A stretch of 64,000 nt of DNA. Source: Paraglaciecola hydrolytica (GTDB taxonomy: Bacteria > Pseudomonadota > Gammaproteobacteria > Enterobacterales > Alteromonadaceae). Below are positions 7,303 to 17,190 of this stretch, in pieces. The stretch's first letter is position 1. Each line of letters begins with the position of its first letter. The position numbers and the translations under genes are program-made. The notes beneath the pieces were generated by a model. The model had not been told where the DNA came from, ran no database searches, and saw only the letters and a list, made by a program, of their open reading frames with translations. Location of the stretch: assembly GCF_001565895.1 (NCBI RefSeq), contig NZ_LSNE01000015.1, positions 127,397-191,396 on the forward strand, written 5' to 3'.

Positions 7303-9195
7303 TTATTTCGTCGCTCGTAAATGGAAGACCTGACAGTTGTTATTCAATACTGGAGCTTGAGCAATATTAGTACCTTGCGCTAAGCCACAATTGGCAAAGT
7401 TCAACGCCTGCTTGCTATAACGATTAATAAAATTAAAGCCTCCACCATTAACCGGCTGCATACGCCATTGGGCGGTTGGCGCCGTACATTGCTGTAACTC
7501 AACGTTAGCGCCTGGCACTACAGCATTTTCTGCAATGCCCACACACAATTCTGCTGCATTTTTGTTTTTAAGCTGCATAAAACCAAATTCTGTGGCCGTC
7601 ATCTGCCAGATTTGATTGGTGTTATTGGTCCAAGCACTTTGTTCAACATTACGCGCAAATTTAGCTGGGCTTAGTTCTATGGATAAGGCCTTACCACTTT
7701 GCTGACTAAGTATCGCCACGTCACCCGTCGGCTGTAAACGCCATTGTTGGCACTCAGTATTGGTATTTTGTTGCACTGCTTGACCAAGGTCACTTGAGCA
7801 ATTAGCCAGCGACAAATTTAAACCTGTGGCGCGATTGATAATAGTGACTAAACCATCGTCCGCGGTTTTAAGCTGCCATTGCTGACAATAATTGTTATGC
7901 CAAGGTGAGAGTTGGGTATTCACCCCCTCTTTAGCCTTACATTGGGCAAGGTCTAAAAATTGTCTGCTATCACGTTTGGCTAAACGGTAAAAGCCTTCTG
8001 TAGTTGAGTCCAGCACCCAGTCGTTATTACTGGCAGCACATTGGGCTTGCAGGGCAAAGCTCGGACCAACATCCAAACACTTTTGTGATGTAGCGTTAAC
8101 TAAGGAGTAGGTCTGACCCTGTACTATGGTTTCCAGGGGGCCATCTTCACCAGAAGGAGGGGCGACTATGACACCCGGTGTAATGGGTTTGCCAAAGTTA
8201 GGAGTACCGTCGTCATGCCATGTAAACTTTTGCGCGCGCAGGGAGCGTGAAGCGCCACAACCTTCGGTTTCCAGTGCATTAGCATGATAAACCAACCAGT
8301 CTTCCGTGCCGTCCGGCGAGGTGAAAAAGCCATTATGACCTGGGCCAAACACGGTTTCGGTGCGCTCAAATACTGGCGTCTCTGACTTGTGCCAATTGGC
8401 TGCAACCATAGGATCATCGCCCACCAATTCTAACAGACCTAATTTATAGTCTGGAGTATCACAAAAACTACCTGAGTAGGTCATAAAGGTGCGGCCTTTA
8501 TGCTGCAAAATTTCGGCACCTTCAGTGACTTTGCGTTCACTCACTTCCCACTCTAATACAGGTCTGGTTAATACCACGTGTTTGGTATCTGCCTTGAGAC
8601 TCCAAGGTGTATCCATTTCTGCAATCAAATTACGCTGCTCATCACCCTGCCACTGGGAATAAATCAGGTAAAGTTTGTCTTTTAATTGCAGGTAATTACC
8701 GTCGATGTTCCATACATCCGGCATCATGGCACCTTTGTATTCATAAGGGCCCATGGGGTCGTCACCGGCACTTTCGAGCACATTAAGATGTTGATGATCT
8801 AAGGTACCGTCTTGACCTGCGGTGTACATCATGTACCAGCGATAACCATTGGGACCTTGCAAACGATGAAATTCAAAGGCCCAAAAATTACAACAACGCT
8901 GGGCTTCGGTGGCCGACCATACGTTAATAGGAACGGCTGAGACAAGGCCAGCTAAGGTGGGCGATTTACGCATGACCAATTCTGAGGTCCAGGTGGTGGT
9001 AGTCAGATAATAATTACCATCCCAATATTCCAACCAAGGATCGGCCCCATTAGGAAACAACGGATTAGTAAAGCTGCCTTTTTGTGGCGCCCCCGCCTTT
9101 TCAGCGTGTTTGCCCTCATTAATACTACAGGCAGTCACAGCAAGTATGAGTGTTATTATGGCCAACTGACTAAAGGTTTTCATGCAATTTCTCAT
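7303..9195 (-). CDS. GH43 arabinosidase lipoprotein with ricin-type (CBM13-like) repeats
   Basis: 630 residues. A lipoprotein signal ('ILAVTACS', Cys near 23) precedes a GH43 five-bladed propeller (about 40-350). It opens with 'NPLFPNGADPWLEY' (catalytic base Asp), has 'WNIDGNYLQL' (pKa-modulating Asp region) and 'VTEGAEILQ' (general acid Glu). Residues about 360-630 form two ricin-B/CBM13-like units with QxW repeats (CQQWQL, CQQWRL, NQIWQM, AQWRM). It probably releases L-arabinose from arabinan or arabinoxylan side chains at the cell surface, feeding the araBAD genes upstream. Two starts compete: ATG 9195 and ATG 9183; both keep the signal peptide. Confidence 0.85.
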   Translation of the reverse strand: MRNCMKTFSQLAIITLILAVTACSINEGKHAEKAGAPQKGSFTNPLFPNGADPWLEYWDGNYYLTTTTWTSELVMRKSPTLAGLVSAVPINVWSATEAQRCCNFWAFEFHRLQGPNGYRWYMMYTAGQDGTLDHQHLNVLESAGDDPMGPYEYKGAMMPDVWNIDGNYLQLKDKLYLIYSQWQGDEQRNLIAEMDTPWSLKADTKHVVLTRPVLEWEVSERKVTEGAEILQHKGRTFMTYSGSFCDTPDYKLGLLELVGDDPMVAANWHKSETPVFERTETVFGPGHNGFFTSPDGTEDWLVYHANALETEGCGASRSLRAQKFTWHDDGTPNFGKPITPGVIVAPPSGEDGPLETIVQGQTYSLVNATSQKCLDVGPSFALQAQCAASNNDWVLDSTTEGFYRLAKRDSRQFLDLAQCKAKEGVNTQLSPWHNNYCQQWQLKTADDGLVTIINRATGLNLSLANCSSDLGQAVQQNTNTECQQWRLQPTGDVAILSQQSGKALSIELSPAKFARNVEQSAWTNNTNQIWQMTATEFGFMQLKNKNAAELCVGIAENAVVPGANVELQQCTAPTAQWRMQPVNGGGFNFINRYSKQALNFANCGLAQGTNIAQAPVLNNNCQVFHLRATK

Positions 9196-9281
9196 GGGAT
9201 CCTTATCTATTATTTATTAAAAACGACGACAAACCCTGCCAATGCGGACAGAGTAAAGTGTGTTGCTTTTAGCACTCATTG

Positions 9282-10520
9282 TTATTGCGTCGCAAAGCGA
9301 TAAACAATGCGAGTCTGATAAGTATCTTCTGGCAACAAAGTGGTAGTCGGAAATTGTGGCTGATTAGGCGAATCTGGATTGTGCTGGGGCTCTAAACAAA
9401 AACCACTACGATGGCCAAAAGTACGACCTTTGCCTTGCAAACTGCCATCCAAAAAATTTCCTGAGTAAAATTGTACCGAGGGCTCTTCACTCCACACTTC
9501 TAATACACGGCCAGTAGTGGGCTCACTTACCGTTGCTGCTAACACTAACTCTTCACTTGGCTCAGCTTTGACTACATAGTTATGGTCATAACCCAAGCCT
9601 AAGGCCAGTTGCGCATCTTCTACGCGAATATCTTTACCAATGGCTTTAGGCTGACGAAAATCAAAAGGTGTACCCTCAACTGAGCTTAATTCACCAGTAG
9701 GGATCAAACCCGCGCCAACGGGAGTGAGAGTTGCGCTATTGATTTGCATTTGATGAGCAAGAATGTCGTCTTTGCCCGCCAAATTAAAATAAGTGTGTTG
9801 GGTTAAATTAACCACTGTGGCTTTATCAGTGTTGGCTTTAAAGCGCATATCTAACTGATTGTCAGCAGTCAGTTCATAGGTCACTTCGACGGCTAAATTA
9901 CCGGGGTATCCTTGGTCGCCATCGGGGCTAAGTAAGGTCAATACAATGCCAGCGCTGTTGTCGGTGGTAAAAGGCTGCATAGCCCATACTTTTTTATCAA
10001 AACCTTGCACTCCACCGTGTAAATGGTTAGCTCCGTCATTAGTATCTAGTTGATAGGTTTCACCATTTAGCTCAAAACGGCCATTGGCAATACGATTTCC
10101 ATAACGACCAATCAAAGCGCCAAAATAGGGGCTGGCACTCACATAATCGTCAAGATTGTCAAAACCTAAGACGATATCGCCCAACTGGCCTTGTGCATCA
10201 GGGGTTAATAAACGCGTAATAATCCCGCCATAACTGATAACGTCAACTTCAATGCCATTAGGATTGCTTAACGTGATCATGTCCACTTGGGTGCCATCGG
10301 CCAATTGCCCATAGGGCTTGCTATCAGCGGCAAATTTTGTACTTTTCATTGTTTGTTCCGTTACTGCTGTTTTTTCACTTGATGTCTGGCTGGTACTTTG
10401 CCCAGCAGGATTGCAAGCACTTAGAAATAAAGCCGCCAGAGCGACAGTAAGTGCACGTATGCACAATGTTTTTGAAACAAGAGGGCTAGTGTGCTGTTTG
10501 CTTAATAAGGTCTGAGACAT
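9282..10520 (-). CDS. galM: Aldose 1-epimerase (galactose mutarotase), lipoprotein form
   Basis: 412 residues. GalM enzymes interconvert alpha and beta anomers of aldoses. Family markers are 'YGGIITRLLTPD', 'GRYGNRIANGRF', 'NHLHGGVQGFDKKVW' (substrate His), 'TQHTYFNLAG' (catalytic His) and 'FCLEPQHNPDSPN' (catalytic Glu). Unlike cytoplasmic GalM, it begins with a long lipoprotein signal whose lipobox 'LFLSAC' places Cys near residue 36, so it should act on the periplasmic side. It lies between the HAD phosphatase and the GH43 arabinosidase, which suggests mutarotation of freshly released arabinose before uptake (inference). Confidence 0.92.
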   Translation of the reverse strand: MSQTLLSKQHTSPLVSKTLCIRALTVALAALFLSACNPAGQSTSQTSSEKTAVTEQTMKSTKFAADSKPYGQLADGTQVDMITLSNPNGIEVDVISYGGIITRLLTPDAQGQLGDIVLGFDNLDDYVSASPYFGALIGRYGNRIANGRFELNGETYQLDTNDGANHLHGGVQGFDKKVWAMQPFTTDNSAGIVLTLLSPDGDQGYPGNLAVEVTYELTADNQLDMRFKANTDKATVVNLTQHTYFNLAGKDDILAHQMQINSATLTPVGAGLIPTGELSSVEGTPFDFRQPKAIGKDIRVEDAQLALGLGYDHNYVVKAEPSEELVLAATVSEPTTGRVLEVWSEEPSVQFYSGNFLDGSLQGKGRTFGHRSGFCLEPQHNPDSPNQPQFPTTTLLPEDTYQTRIVYRFATQ

Positions 10521-10612
10521 AATTTATCCTGTAGTAAGGTTTTTATAATTTAGTAAGGCCATTAATTAGTCTTGATAAAAATAAAACCAACAGACCAGTC
10601 AATAGCGTGTAA

Positions 10613-11221
10613 TCAAGCCAAGAGCAGACTTTGCCCCTCTTGTTGAATTTGTCCATCTAATACCAAAATGCAATCCATTCCGGCACGAGTAGCAGCTTCT
10701 TTGCCAATTAAGGTATCTTCAAACACCACGCACTTAGCAGGCTCAACACCCAATAACTGAGCCACCGTTAAAAAGGTTTCGGGATGGGGTTTGCCGTGAG
10801 TAACATCGCTGGCAGTAACCAAGGTAGTAACTAGTTGATCAAGCCCCGTTTTATTGAGTAAATCAACAGCGTGTGCGCGTTCTGCGCCGGTACCAATGCC
10901 CATCTTTAGTTTGCCGTGATAATGCTGTAGTACCTGATGAGTTTGTTCAATAATGCGTGGGGTATCGTCCAGCGTTAACCAAAATTCACGTTTTTTGGCG
11001 GCTACGTCATCAGGCGAATGCTGAAGATTGAACTTTTCATTTAACAAAACCACGGTTTGCCGCGTGGGCACCCCACCCAAACCATGCATAAAATCCCCAT
11101 CAAAGGGATAAGAAAAATGTTCACAGGTCATGCGCCAGGCCTGTATATGGGCGCCCATTGAATCAATTAGGGTGCCATCCATATCAAAAATAATGGCGCT
11201 GTAAGAAGATAGATCTAACAT
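10613..11221 (-). CDS. HAD-superfamily sugar phosphatase (YqaB/beta-PGM-like)
   Basis: 202 residues. A HAD hydrolase with motif I 'FDMDGTLIDS', a small helical cap, motif II-like 'MGIGTGAERA', motif III Lys in 'THGKPHPETF' and motif IV 'CVVFEDTLIG'. Size and cap match the YqaB/beta-phosphoglucomutase subfamily, which dephosphorylates small sugar phosphates. Its place after araA suggests detoxifying or recycling a pentose phosphate (inference). A strong terminator lies between it and araA, so it may depend on readthrough or its own promoter. Confidence 0.85.
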   Translation of the reverse strand: MLDLSSYSAIIFDMDGTLIDSMGAHIQAWRMTCEHFSYPFDGDFMHGLGGVPTRQTVVLLNEKFNLQHSPDDVAAKKREFWLTLDDTPRIIEQTHQVLQHYHGKLKMGIGTGAERAHAVDLLNKTGLDQLVTTLVTASDVTHGKPHPETFLTVAQLLGVEPAKCVVFEDTLIGKEAATRAGMDCILVLDGQIQQEGQSLLLA

Positions 11222-11242
11222 TTTTTACCTTGTTTAATCGTT

Positions 11243-11272
11243 GAAAAAGCCAATCCGCAGATTGGCTTTTTC
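11243..11272. terminator. Intrinsic terminator after araA
   Basis: A perfect stem: GAAAAAGCCAATC, loop CGCA, GATTGGCTTTTTC. It sits ten bases after the araA stop and before the HAD gene. It should attenuate transcription out of araBDA, so the downstream HAD-galM-GH43 genes would be expressed at a lower level or separately. Confidence 0.88.
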
Positions 11273-11281
11273 CAAGGGCTT

Positions 11282-12784
11282 TTACAAGCCGCGATTGAGG
11301 TGGTAATACGCCGCACTTTGGCGCAACTCGTTTTTAAAGCTACGGATAGTGGTATCGGCATCTATGACCACAGTTTCAACCCCGGCCATTTCTGCATAGT
11401 CAATGATCATGTCGGTGGTGACTGTCTGACTGTAAGCCGAGTGATGAGCACCACCAGCATGGATCCAAGCTGCAGAGGCAACCGATAGGTTGGGTTTTGG
11501 CTCCCACACTGCACCGCCCACAGGTAACTTAGGCAGCTCAGCCGGAGGGATAACAGTGTCAGCTTCGCTCACGATAATACGGAAACGATTACCCATATCG
11601 ATAGGTGAAACATTAATTGATGGGCCTGGCGACGCGGTAAACAACAAACGCGCCACATCACATTTAACGCCTATGGTATGACGGTGTACTTCAAGACGGG
11701 CTTTGGCTTGCGAAATAGTTGGACAAATTTCTAACATGTGAGCGCCTAATACTTGGTCAACAGCACCGAAGTTGTAGGTGTAGTCTTCCATAAACGAGGT
11801 GCCGCCTGTTCGGCCCTCACCCATCACTTTCATGATGCGTACCATGGCCGAGGTTTTCCAGTCACCTTCGCCGCCATAACCAAAACCTTGTGACATCAAA
11901 CGCTGAGTGGCCAAACCGGGTAAACCCGTCATGCCCGCGAGGTTTTCAAAACAGTTAGTAAAAGCTTTGTATTTACCGTCGTTTAAAAACTTCAACATGC
12001 CCAGTTCTAGGCGGGCTTCGTTTTCAAACATTTTATATTGATAACTATCATTCAAGGCATCAGCGCTGATGATGTAGTCGTTTTTATATAATTCGATTTG
12101 GTTTTTAATGTCGCTGGCGCTGACCTGATTGACCACATCAACCAGATCTTGGATACCGTAGGCATTGACTTCGTAGCCAAACTGGATTTGAGCTGAAACT
12201 TTATCACCTTCGGTGACTGCCACTTGACGCATATTATCGCCAAAACGCGCGACCTTTAGATGACGACTTTCATGCCAGCCACTGGCGGCACGGCACCAAT
12301 CATCCATTTGTTTCTGCACGTCTTTATTGCGCCAGTAACCGGCAACCACTTTGCGTTCTATACGCATACGTGTACCAATATGACCAAATTCACGATCACC
12401 ATGGGCACTTTGATGTAAGTTCATGTAGTTCATGTCGATGTCAGCCCAAGGTAGGGCCGCGTTGAACTGAGTATGTAAATGTAACCAAGGCTTGCTCAAA
12501 GCATTTAAGCCTTTGATCCACATTTTGGCGGGTGAAAAGGTGTGCATCCATAAGACCAGACCCACACAGTTAGGATCAGTATTTGCCGCTTGGCACACCG
12601 CATAAATCTCTTCCGGTGATTTCACCGTGGGTTGCCACACCAAATTGACGTTTAACGCTGCGGTTTCATTTAACTCTTTAACCATGGCTTGGCTGTTTTC
12701 AGCCACGGATGCAAGGACTTTGGGCCCGTATAAATCTTGTGATCCGGTAACAAACCAGACGTTTTTAATGCTGTTAGTAGGCAT
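11282..12784 (-). CDS. araA: L-arabinose isomerase
   Basis: 500 residues, exactly the family length. Converts L-arabinose to L-ribulose in the cytoplasm. It opens with '[16 protein letters not shown]' and shows '[14 protein letters not shown]', the metal-ligand regions '[16 protein letters not shown]' and '[17 protein letters not shown]', and the C-terminal '[13 protein letters not shown]'. ATG start at 12784, 36 bases after araD. It is the third gene of the araB-araD-araA unit and is followed by an intrinsic terminator. Confidence 0.98.
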   Translation of the reverse strand: MPTNSIKNVWFVTGSQDLYGPKVLASVAENSQAMVKELNETAALNVNLVWQPTVKSPEEIYAVCQAANTDPNCVGLVLWMHTFSPAKMWIKGLNALSKPWLHLHTQFNAALPWADIDMNYMNLHQSAHGDREFGHIGTRMRIERKVVAGYWRNKDVQKQMDDWCRAASGWHESRHLKVARFGDNMRQVAVTEGDKVSAQIQFGYEVNAYGIQDLVDVVNQVSASDIKNQIELYKNDYIISADALNDSYQYKMFENEARLELGMLKFLNDGKYKAFTNCFENLAGMTGLPGLATQRLMSQGFGYGGEGDWKTSAMVRIMKVMGEGRTGGTSFMEDYTYNFGAVDQVLGAHMLEICPTISQAKARLEVHRHTIGVKCDVARLLFTASPGPSINVSPIDMGNRFRIIVSEADTVIPPAELPKLPVGGAVWEPKPNLSVASAAWIHAGGAHHSAYSQTVTTDMIIDYAEMAGVETVVIDADTTIRSFKNELRQSAAYYHLNRGL

Positions 12785-12820
12785 AATAATGTTTAAACCT
12801 CGTAATAAATAAATTTGTGG

Positions 12821-13516
12821 TTAGTTGCTTTGGCCGTAATAGGCGCCACTACCGTGTTTTCTTTGATAATGTTTGTTTAAAATCGCCGCACTTAATAACG
12901 AACCTGTTGGGTTTAAGGTACGAGTCAGATAGGCCATTTTGGCAATTTCTTCTAATATCACCGCGTGATATACCGACTTGGCAGCATCTTTGCCCCAGGT
13001 AAAGGGCGCATGTCCCGCCACTATCACCATGGGTGCTTCATTAGGACTACGCTGTTTGAAACAGTCAGTAATTTGCACACCGGTTTCTTCTTCGTAATCT
13101 CGTTTGATTTGTTCGTCACTCATTTCTGCTGTGCAAGGAATTTCACCAAATACAAAGTCAGCGTGAGTAGTACCTAAACAAGGGATAGATAATTTCGCCT
13201 GCGCCCAGGCTGTGGCATAAGTGGAATGGGTATGAGTCACACCACCGATATCAGCAAAATGGCGATATAGATGAGTATGAGTTTTAGTGTCTGAAGAAGG
13301 ACGCATGCTGCCCTCAACTATCTTGTTATCTAAATCCACAATCACCATGTCGTCTGCCTTCATATCGGCATAAGACACACCACTGGGTTTAATGGCAATC
13401 ACCCCTGCATCACGATCAATTTGGGACACATTACCAAAGGTATAAACCACTAAATTACGGGTTTGCAGCTCTAGATTGGCTTCATAAACCTGGCGTTTTA
13501 ATTCACGATATTTCAT
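12821..13516 (-). CDS. araD: L-ribulose-5-phosphate 4-epimerase
   Basis: 231 residues from the chosen start. A class II aldolase-fold epimerase converting L-ribulose 5-phosphate to D-xylulose 5-phosphate. Visible markers are 'NVSQIDRDAGVIAIKPSG' and the zinc histidines in 'GVTHTHSTYATAWAQ' and 'VAGHAPFTWGK'. The ATG at 13516 is preferred over the in-frame start 24 bases upstream, because it forms an ATGA overlap with the araB stop and has GAGAGG a few bases upstream. The pair is thus translationally coupled. Confidence 0.97.
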   Translation of the reverse strand: MKYRELKRQVYEANLELQTRNLVVYTFGNVSQIDRDAGVIAIKPSGVSYADMKADDMVIVDLDNKIVEGSMRPSSDTKTHTHLYRHFADIGGVTHTHSTYATAWAQAKLSIPCLGTTHADFVFGEIPCTAEMSDEQIKRDYEEETGVQITDCFKQRSPNEAPMVIVAGHAPFTWGKDAAKSVYHAVILEEIAKMAYLTRTLNPTGSLLSAAILNKHYQRKHGSGAYYGQSN

Positions 13517-15180
13517 GCTACCTCTCCACTTTCGTAACAACCTAAAGCTTGATATTTGGCGTAGAGTTGTTCGTACACCGGCACACGCTCTGGATTAGGC
13601 AGATAACTTTTATAGACAGGGGAGGCTAAGCTGGCTTGCGCCTCACTCACCGTGGCAAAAACGCCGGCAGCAACAGAGGCAAATATGGCGGCACCCAGAG
13701 CGCAGCTTTGTTCGCTTTTAAGTACATCTATTTGGCAATTCCAAATGTCAGCACAGGTTTGCATCACATAATCAGATTTTTTCGAAATACCCCCTATCAC
13801 CACAATGGAATTAACCGGCACACCTTGCTGGGTAAAACAGTCGGTGATGGCTTTAGAGCCAAAAGCCGTGGCTTCCACTAGGGCTTTAAAAATATAACTC
13901 GCATCAGTACCCATCTTGATACCCTGAATGGCCATGCTCACTCCTTGATTGGCAACCGGAGTACGACGACCGTTGATCCAATCAAGGGCCACAACATCAG
14001 TGGCTTTAGGCATTATTTGACTGGCTTTGTCAGACAAGGCCCGCAAGGTTTGTTGTTCGATATATTGTTTTATCGCCGCAGCCGCATTGGCATCAACTCC
14101 AGCAATATTGAGTTTGATATTTGCCATAGGCCAGTTGAGGACGTTTTTAAACCAGGCATACAAATCACCAAAGGCCGACTGACCTGCTTCAAGGCCGATC
14201 ATGCCAGGAATAACCGAGCCTGTTACCTGACCACAAATACCCTTAACGCTGGCACCCGCTAATTGCTGTGGCGCAACGACGGTAATGTCGCAGGTCGAGG
14301 TGCCCATGACTTTGGTTAATACACCGGGTTTAACATTGGCCGCTACCGCGCCCATATGGCAATCAAAGGCGCCATAACCCACGGCAATGCCTACCGGCAA
14401 ACCGAGTTTGGCAGCCCATTCTTGGGTCAAGCGGCCAGCCACTTGAGCAGAGGTCTGAGTGTTAGGATTGAGGGTATCTACCAAACCGTCTAATAAGGGA
14501 TCGATAGCCACAAAAAAATCATTCGGAGGAAAACCGCCCCACTGTTCGTTCCACATGATTTTGTGGCCAGCAGCACAACGGCCCATTTTAAATACCGAAG
14601 GATCAGTAGTATCTGTCAGTACCGCCGTTAACCAATCACAATGTTCTACCCAGCTATAAGCCGCTTTACGCACTTGTTCATCACTGCGTAATACATGTAA
14701 GGCTTTGGCCCAATACCATTCAGAGGAATACACACCACCCATATTACTGATGTAATTAATTGAATTGGCAGTGGCTTTTTGGGTTATTTCAGCCGCTTCT
14801 TTAATGGCCGTGTGATCCTTCCACAATACAAACATCGCATTGGGATTGTCACTAAACTCAGGGGTCAAGGCCAAAGGTACACCTTGTTTATTTATCGCCA
14901 CCGGGGTCGAGCCTGTAGTATCGATACTCAAACCCACAACTTTATCGACAATACCTGCTGATACCTTCCACCACAAACCAGCCATCACTTCTTCAAGACT
15001 GTCTAAATAATCTTGAGGATGTTGTCTGAACTGATCGCGCTCAGGCGCGCAGTACAAACCTTTATTCCAACGTGGGTAAACCACCATGTGATCAGCTATT
15101 TCAGCACCATTACTGGTATCTACCAGCAAAGCTCTCACTGAATCTGAACCGTAATCTAGCCCCAAAACATAGCGTGACAT
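13513..15180 (-). CDS. araB: Ribulokinase
   Basis: 555 residues. FGGY-family kinase phosphorylating L-ribulose. It shows 'GLDYGSDSVRALLVDT' at the N-terminus, 'LWKDHTAIKEA', 'GYGAFDCHMGAVAAN', 'KVMGTSTCDI', and 'DWINGRRTPVANQ' plus 'VVIGGISKKS' in the C-terminal ATP-binding half. The ATG at 15180 is chosen over TTG at 15186: AAAGG lies six to seven bases upstream. First gene of the arabinose unit; its stop overlaps the araD start. No ara regulator gene is found in the window. Confidence 0.97.
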   Translation of the reverse strand: MSRYVLGLDYGSDSVRALLVDTSNGAEIADHMVVYPRWNKGLYCAPERDQFRQHPQDYLDSLEEVMAGLWWKVSAGIVDKVVGLSIDTTGSTPVAINKQGVPLALTPEFSDNPNAMFVLWKDHTAIKEAAEITQKATANSINYISNMGGVYSSEWYWAKALHVLRSDEQVRKAAYSWVEHCDWLTAVLTDTTDPSVFKMGRCAAGHKIMWNEQWGGFPPNDFFVAIDPLLDGLVDTLNPNTQTSAQVAGRLTQEWAAKLGLPVGIAVGYGAFDCHMGAVAANVKPGVLTKVMGTSTCDITVVAPQQLAGASVKGICGQVTGSVIPGMIGLEAGQSAFGDLYAWFKNVLNWPMANIKLNIAGVDANAAAAIKQYIEQQTLRALSDKASQIMPKATDVVALDWINGRRTPVANQGVSMAIQGIKMGTDASYIFKALVEATAFGSKAITDCFTQQGVPVNSIVVIGGISKKSDYVMQTCADIWNCQIDVLKSEQSCALGAAIFASVAAGVFATVSEAQASLASPVYKSYLPNPERVPVYEQLYAKYQALGCYESGEVA

Positions 15181-15494
15181 ATGCAACCTTTAACTTGTGT
15201 AAATGATAGCCAAATAGCATTCATCAATTATTTGTATGACAATAATACCAATAGATGAATGTAAAGCCAATGTAAAAACACAATAAACTAAGCATAATTC
15301 ACTATGAATCTTTATAATTTGGTTGTTAATTACGATTTATCAGAGACTTATAGCTATTTTTAACTAAGTAAAAGTGATTAAAATGAGTCGTATAAAGAGA
15401 CGTAGAAGACAGAACAATTGAATTTTATATTACAAATAAACAGAGGAAATAGAAGATCGCTTAATAATTAGGCGATTTAAATGCTCTCTAGCCA
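15181..15494. other. Upstream region of the arabinose operon
   Basis: About 310 bases without a gene between araB and a broken gene. Nearest araB, AATGTAAA occurs twice (15258-15265 and 15269-15276) with an 11-base period. On the minus strand these read TTTACATT and could be -35 elements or half-sites for a regulator. The rest is AT-rich and shows nothing else I can name. Confidence 0.35.
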
Positions 15495-16300
15495 ATGACC
15501 CTCATTGGTAAAGATCTTGTTATTCTTGAAGCACAAATCATAGGAGCGACTTGGGGCCTGAATGTCGCCGTGAATTGCCCAGTTTAGAAAAAACTTGTCA
15601 GCAATATCATAATGCTATTGCCATGTTTGCGGTTATTTTAAATATCAATGGAACAGACGATGCAATTTGTCAGTTACAGCAAGAAAGCGCGTTAAGCATA
15701 CCCATAGTGATGGACCAACATGGCTCAATCGCCAGCAACTTTAACTTTGTGGGTACACCTTTTCATGTGCTGATCAATACCAGTGGTGAAGTGGTTTACA
15801 CCACTTATCACGATGAAGCCAAACTGGCTTTTAAACTTGAGCAGTTAGCTAACGGACAAGCTGTTGAGGTTAATATTGAAAAAGCAAATGAGCAGCTGGC
15901 GCAGGCAGTGAATAATGTTGTACCAAAGACAGGAACAAACTTGTTGTATTGCTCGGCGGCGTGGTGGACACCTATATACTGGATGTTGACGCAAGTATTG
16001 CGGCTAATTACTTGAACGCCACTAAGACTATCAACCCATTATTCACTGCTGAACCTCAGCTTAACTTTCAAGCCTACGTCACCCATTTATGGACCCACGA
16101 CAGCGATCTAGCTGAGTATCAACAGGGTTTAAAAAATTTCCTATGCGGTAAAAATGGAAAGACAAAACAAACTGTTTCCACACTATCAAACTAAGGACTA
16201 ACCAACGTTGATTGCATGAAAACAAGGCGAAGAAGTCCGTCGATTGAGCGACTTTGCTAAGCAGCAAAATGTGCTAGGCAAACTAAAAAGTTATTATTAA
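15495..16300 (+). pseudogene. Broken TlpA-like thioredoxin-fold protein gene
   Basis: Pieces of one protein are spread over several frames. 'MTLIGKDLVILEAQIIGATW' starts at ATG 15495. The frame then shifts at about 15553, where the expected first Cys of the CxxC active site should be, and continues as 'GPECRRELPSLEKTCQQY' up to about 15950. It shifts again near 15950-15990 ('YILDVDASIAANYL'), hits TAA at 16192-16194, and a last in-phase segment 'RRLSDFAKQQNVLGKLKSYY' ends at TAA 16298-16300. The redoxin-like middle ('IPIVMDQHGSIASNFNF', 'VGTPFHVLINTSGEVV') is clear. With this many lesions it is a decayed gene; a sequencing error would not explain all of them. Confidence 0.8.
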
Positions 16301-16324
16301 TTAATGAGGGGGCAATCAGAGGTT

Positions 16325-16345
16325 GATTCACCGGTAAAGTGAATC
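16325..16345 (+). terminator. Weak hairpin after the broken thioredoxin gene
   Basis: GATTCAC, seven-base loop, GTGAATC. A perfect 7-bp stem without a clear U-run, located between the pseudogene and the convergent membrane protein gene. It could be a weak terminator. Confidence 0.3.
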
Positions 16346-16382
16346 CCTGTGACTAATCCAAGCTAAGCGTTGCTCACTTTAA

Positions 16383-17057
16383 TTAATTCGAACTGCCGTT
16401 GTTACGTTCAGTAATCGTATTTCTCCAAATAACCAAAGCTAGCATAATAAAAATTGACCCTATCATTTCAAGTGTTTCTTCTACAATAATCTCTATGTCC
16501 CACAGCCACTGTAAATTATCATGATTCAAATAATTTGTGGTGCTTTCCAAAACTATCCCACCAAGAATGATTGAAGCAAAACCTAACACCAAATAAGTTA
16601 AACTTTGCGGTACCAAGAGCAAAAACTGGCGTAATCGAAAAGTAACTAAAGTGAAAACAATCACAGCGATAGGCCCACCGACGAATACCCAACCGGCATT
16701 TGAAGGCTGGTCTTGACTAGCAAGACCCGACTGTTTAGATAAGAATTCCCCTAACGTTTCATGGATCCTCGCAATTTCATCAGCAGATAGTGCAAACAAA
16801 AGTAGTGAGAATAATAGAAGTGAATAATGCCCCTGAGTCTTGTATTTTTTAGCTACATGAAAACATTGATATGCTAATAATCCCGCCAATGCCAACAACA
16901 TCGACGAAAACCAAGCTGGAAAGTTAGTGTCTGAACCAAGATTCATCATTTTGGTTATGATCCAAAAAGGCTTATCTAGTAATAAATCGATAATATTGAC
17001 GATAGCCAAACTAAAAACACCAAACAAACAATAATTAATTTCTGTTCTATCTATCAT
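16383..17057 (-). CDS. Multi-pass membrane protein, function unknown
   Basis: 224 residues. About six hydrophobic segments: near 10-30, 48-66, 78-92, 122-142, 150-172 and 196-214. Between the third and fourth segments is 'ALSADEIARIHETLGEF', an acidic/His motif of a kind seen in a family of uncharacterised bacterial membrane proteins (SADE...HE). ATG start at 17055-17057. It stands alone. I do not assign a function; the Asp/Glu/His cluster could bind a metal (inference). Confidence 0.7.
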   Translation of the reverse strand: MIDRTEINYCLFGVFSLAIVNIIDLLLDKPFWIITKMMNLGSDTNFPAWFSSMLLALAGLLAYQCFHVAKKYKTQGHYSLLLFSLLLFALSADEIARIHETLGEFLSKQSGLASQDQPSNAGWVFVGGPIAVIVFTLVTFRLRQFLLLVPQSLTYLVLGFASIILGGIVLESTTNYLNHDNLQWLWDIEIIVEETLEMIGSIFIMLALVIWRNTITERNNGSSN

Positions 17058-17190
17058 AAACTGTTCTTACAGCAATTTTATTTGTAATAAATCTGTCATA
17101 AAAATGACTTAAATGGCAAGCTTTTTTATTGATTACTCATTTTTACTTACGTGAGTGGAGTAATGCCCTTTATGATAATTAAAGACCACC

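Noticed and set aside
8166-8417. Second ORF inside the GH43 gene on the same strand
   Set aside because: Out-of-frame shadow of a well-supported gene; no start signal or family resemblance.
15250-15280. AraC-type operators upstream of araB
   Set aside because: Only one 8-base direct repeat at an 11-base period is seen and no AraC or other ara regulator gene is present, so it is mentioned but not called an operator.
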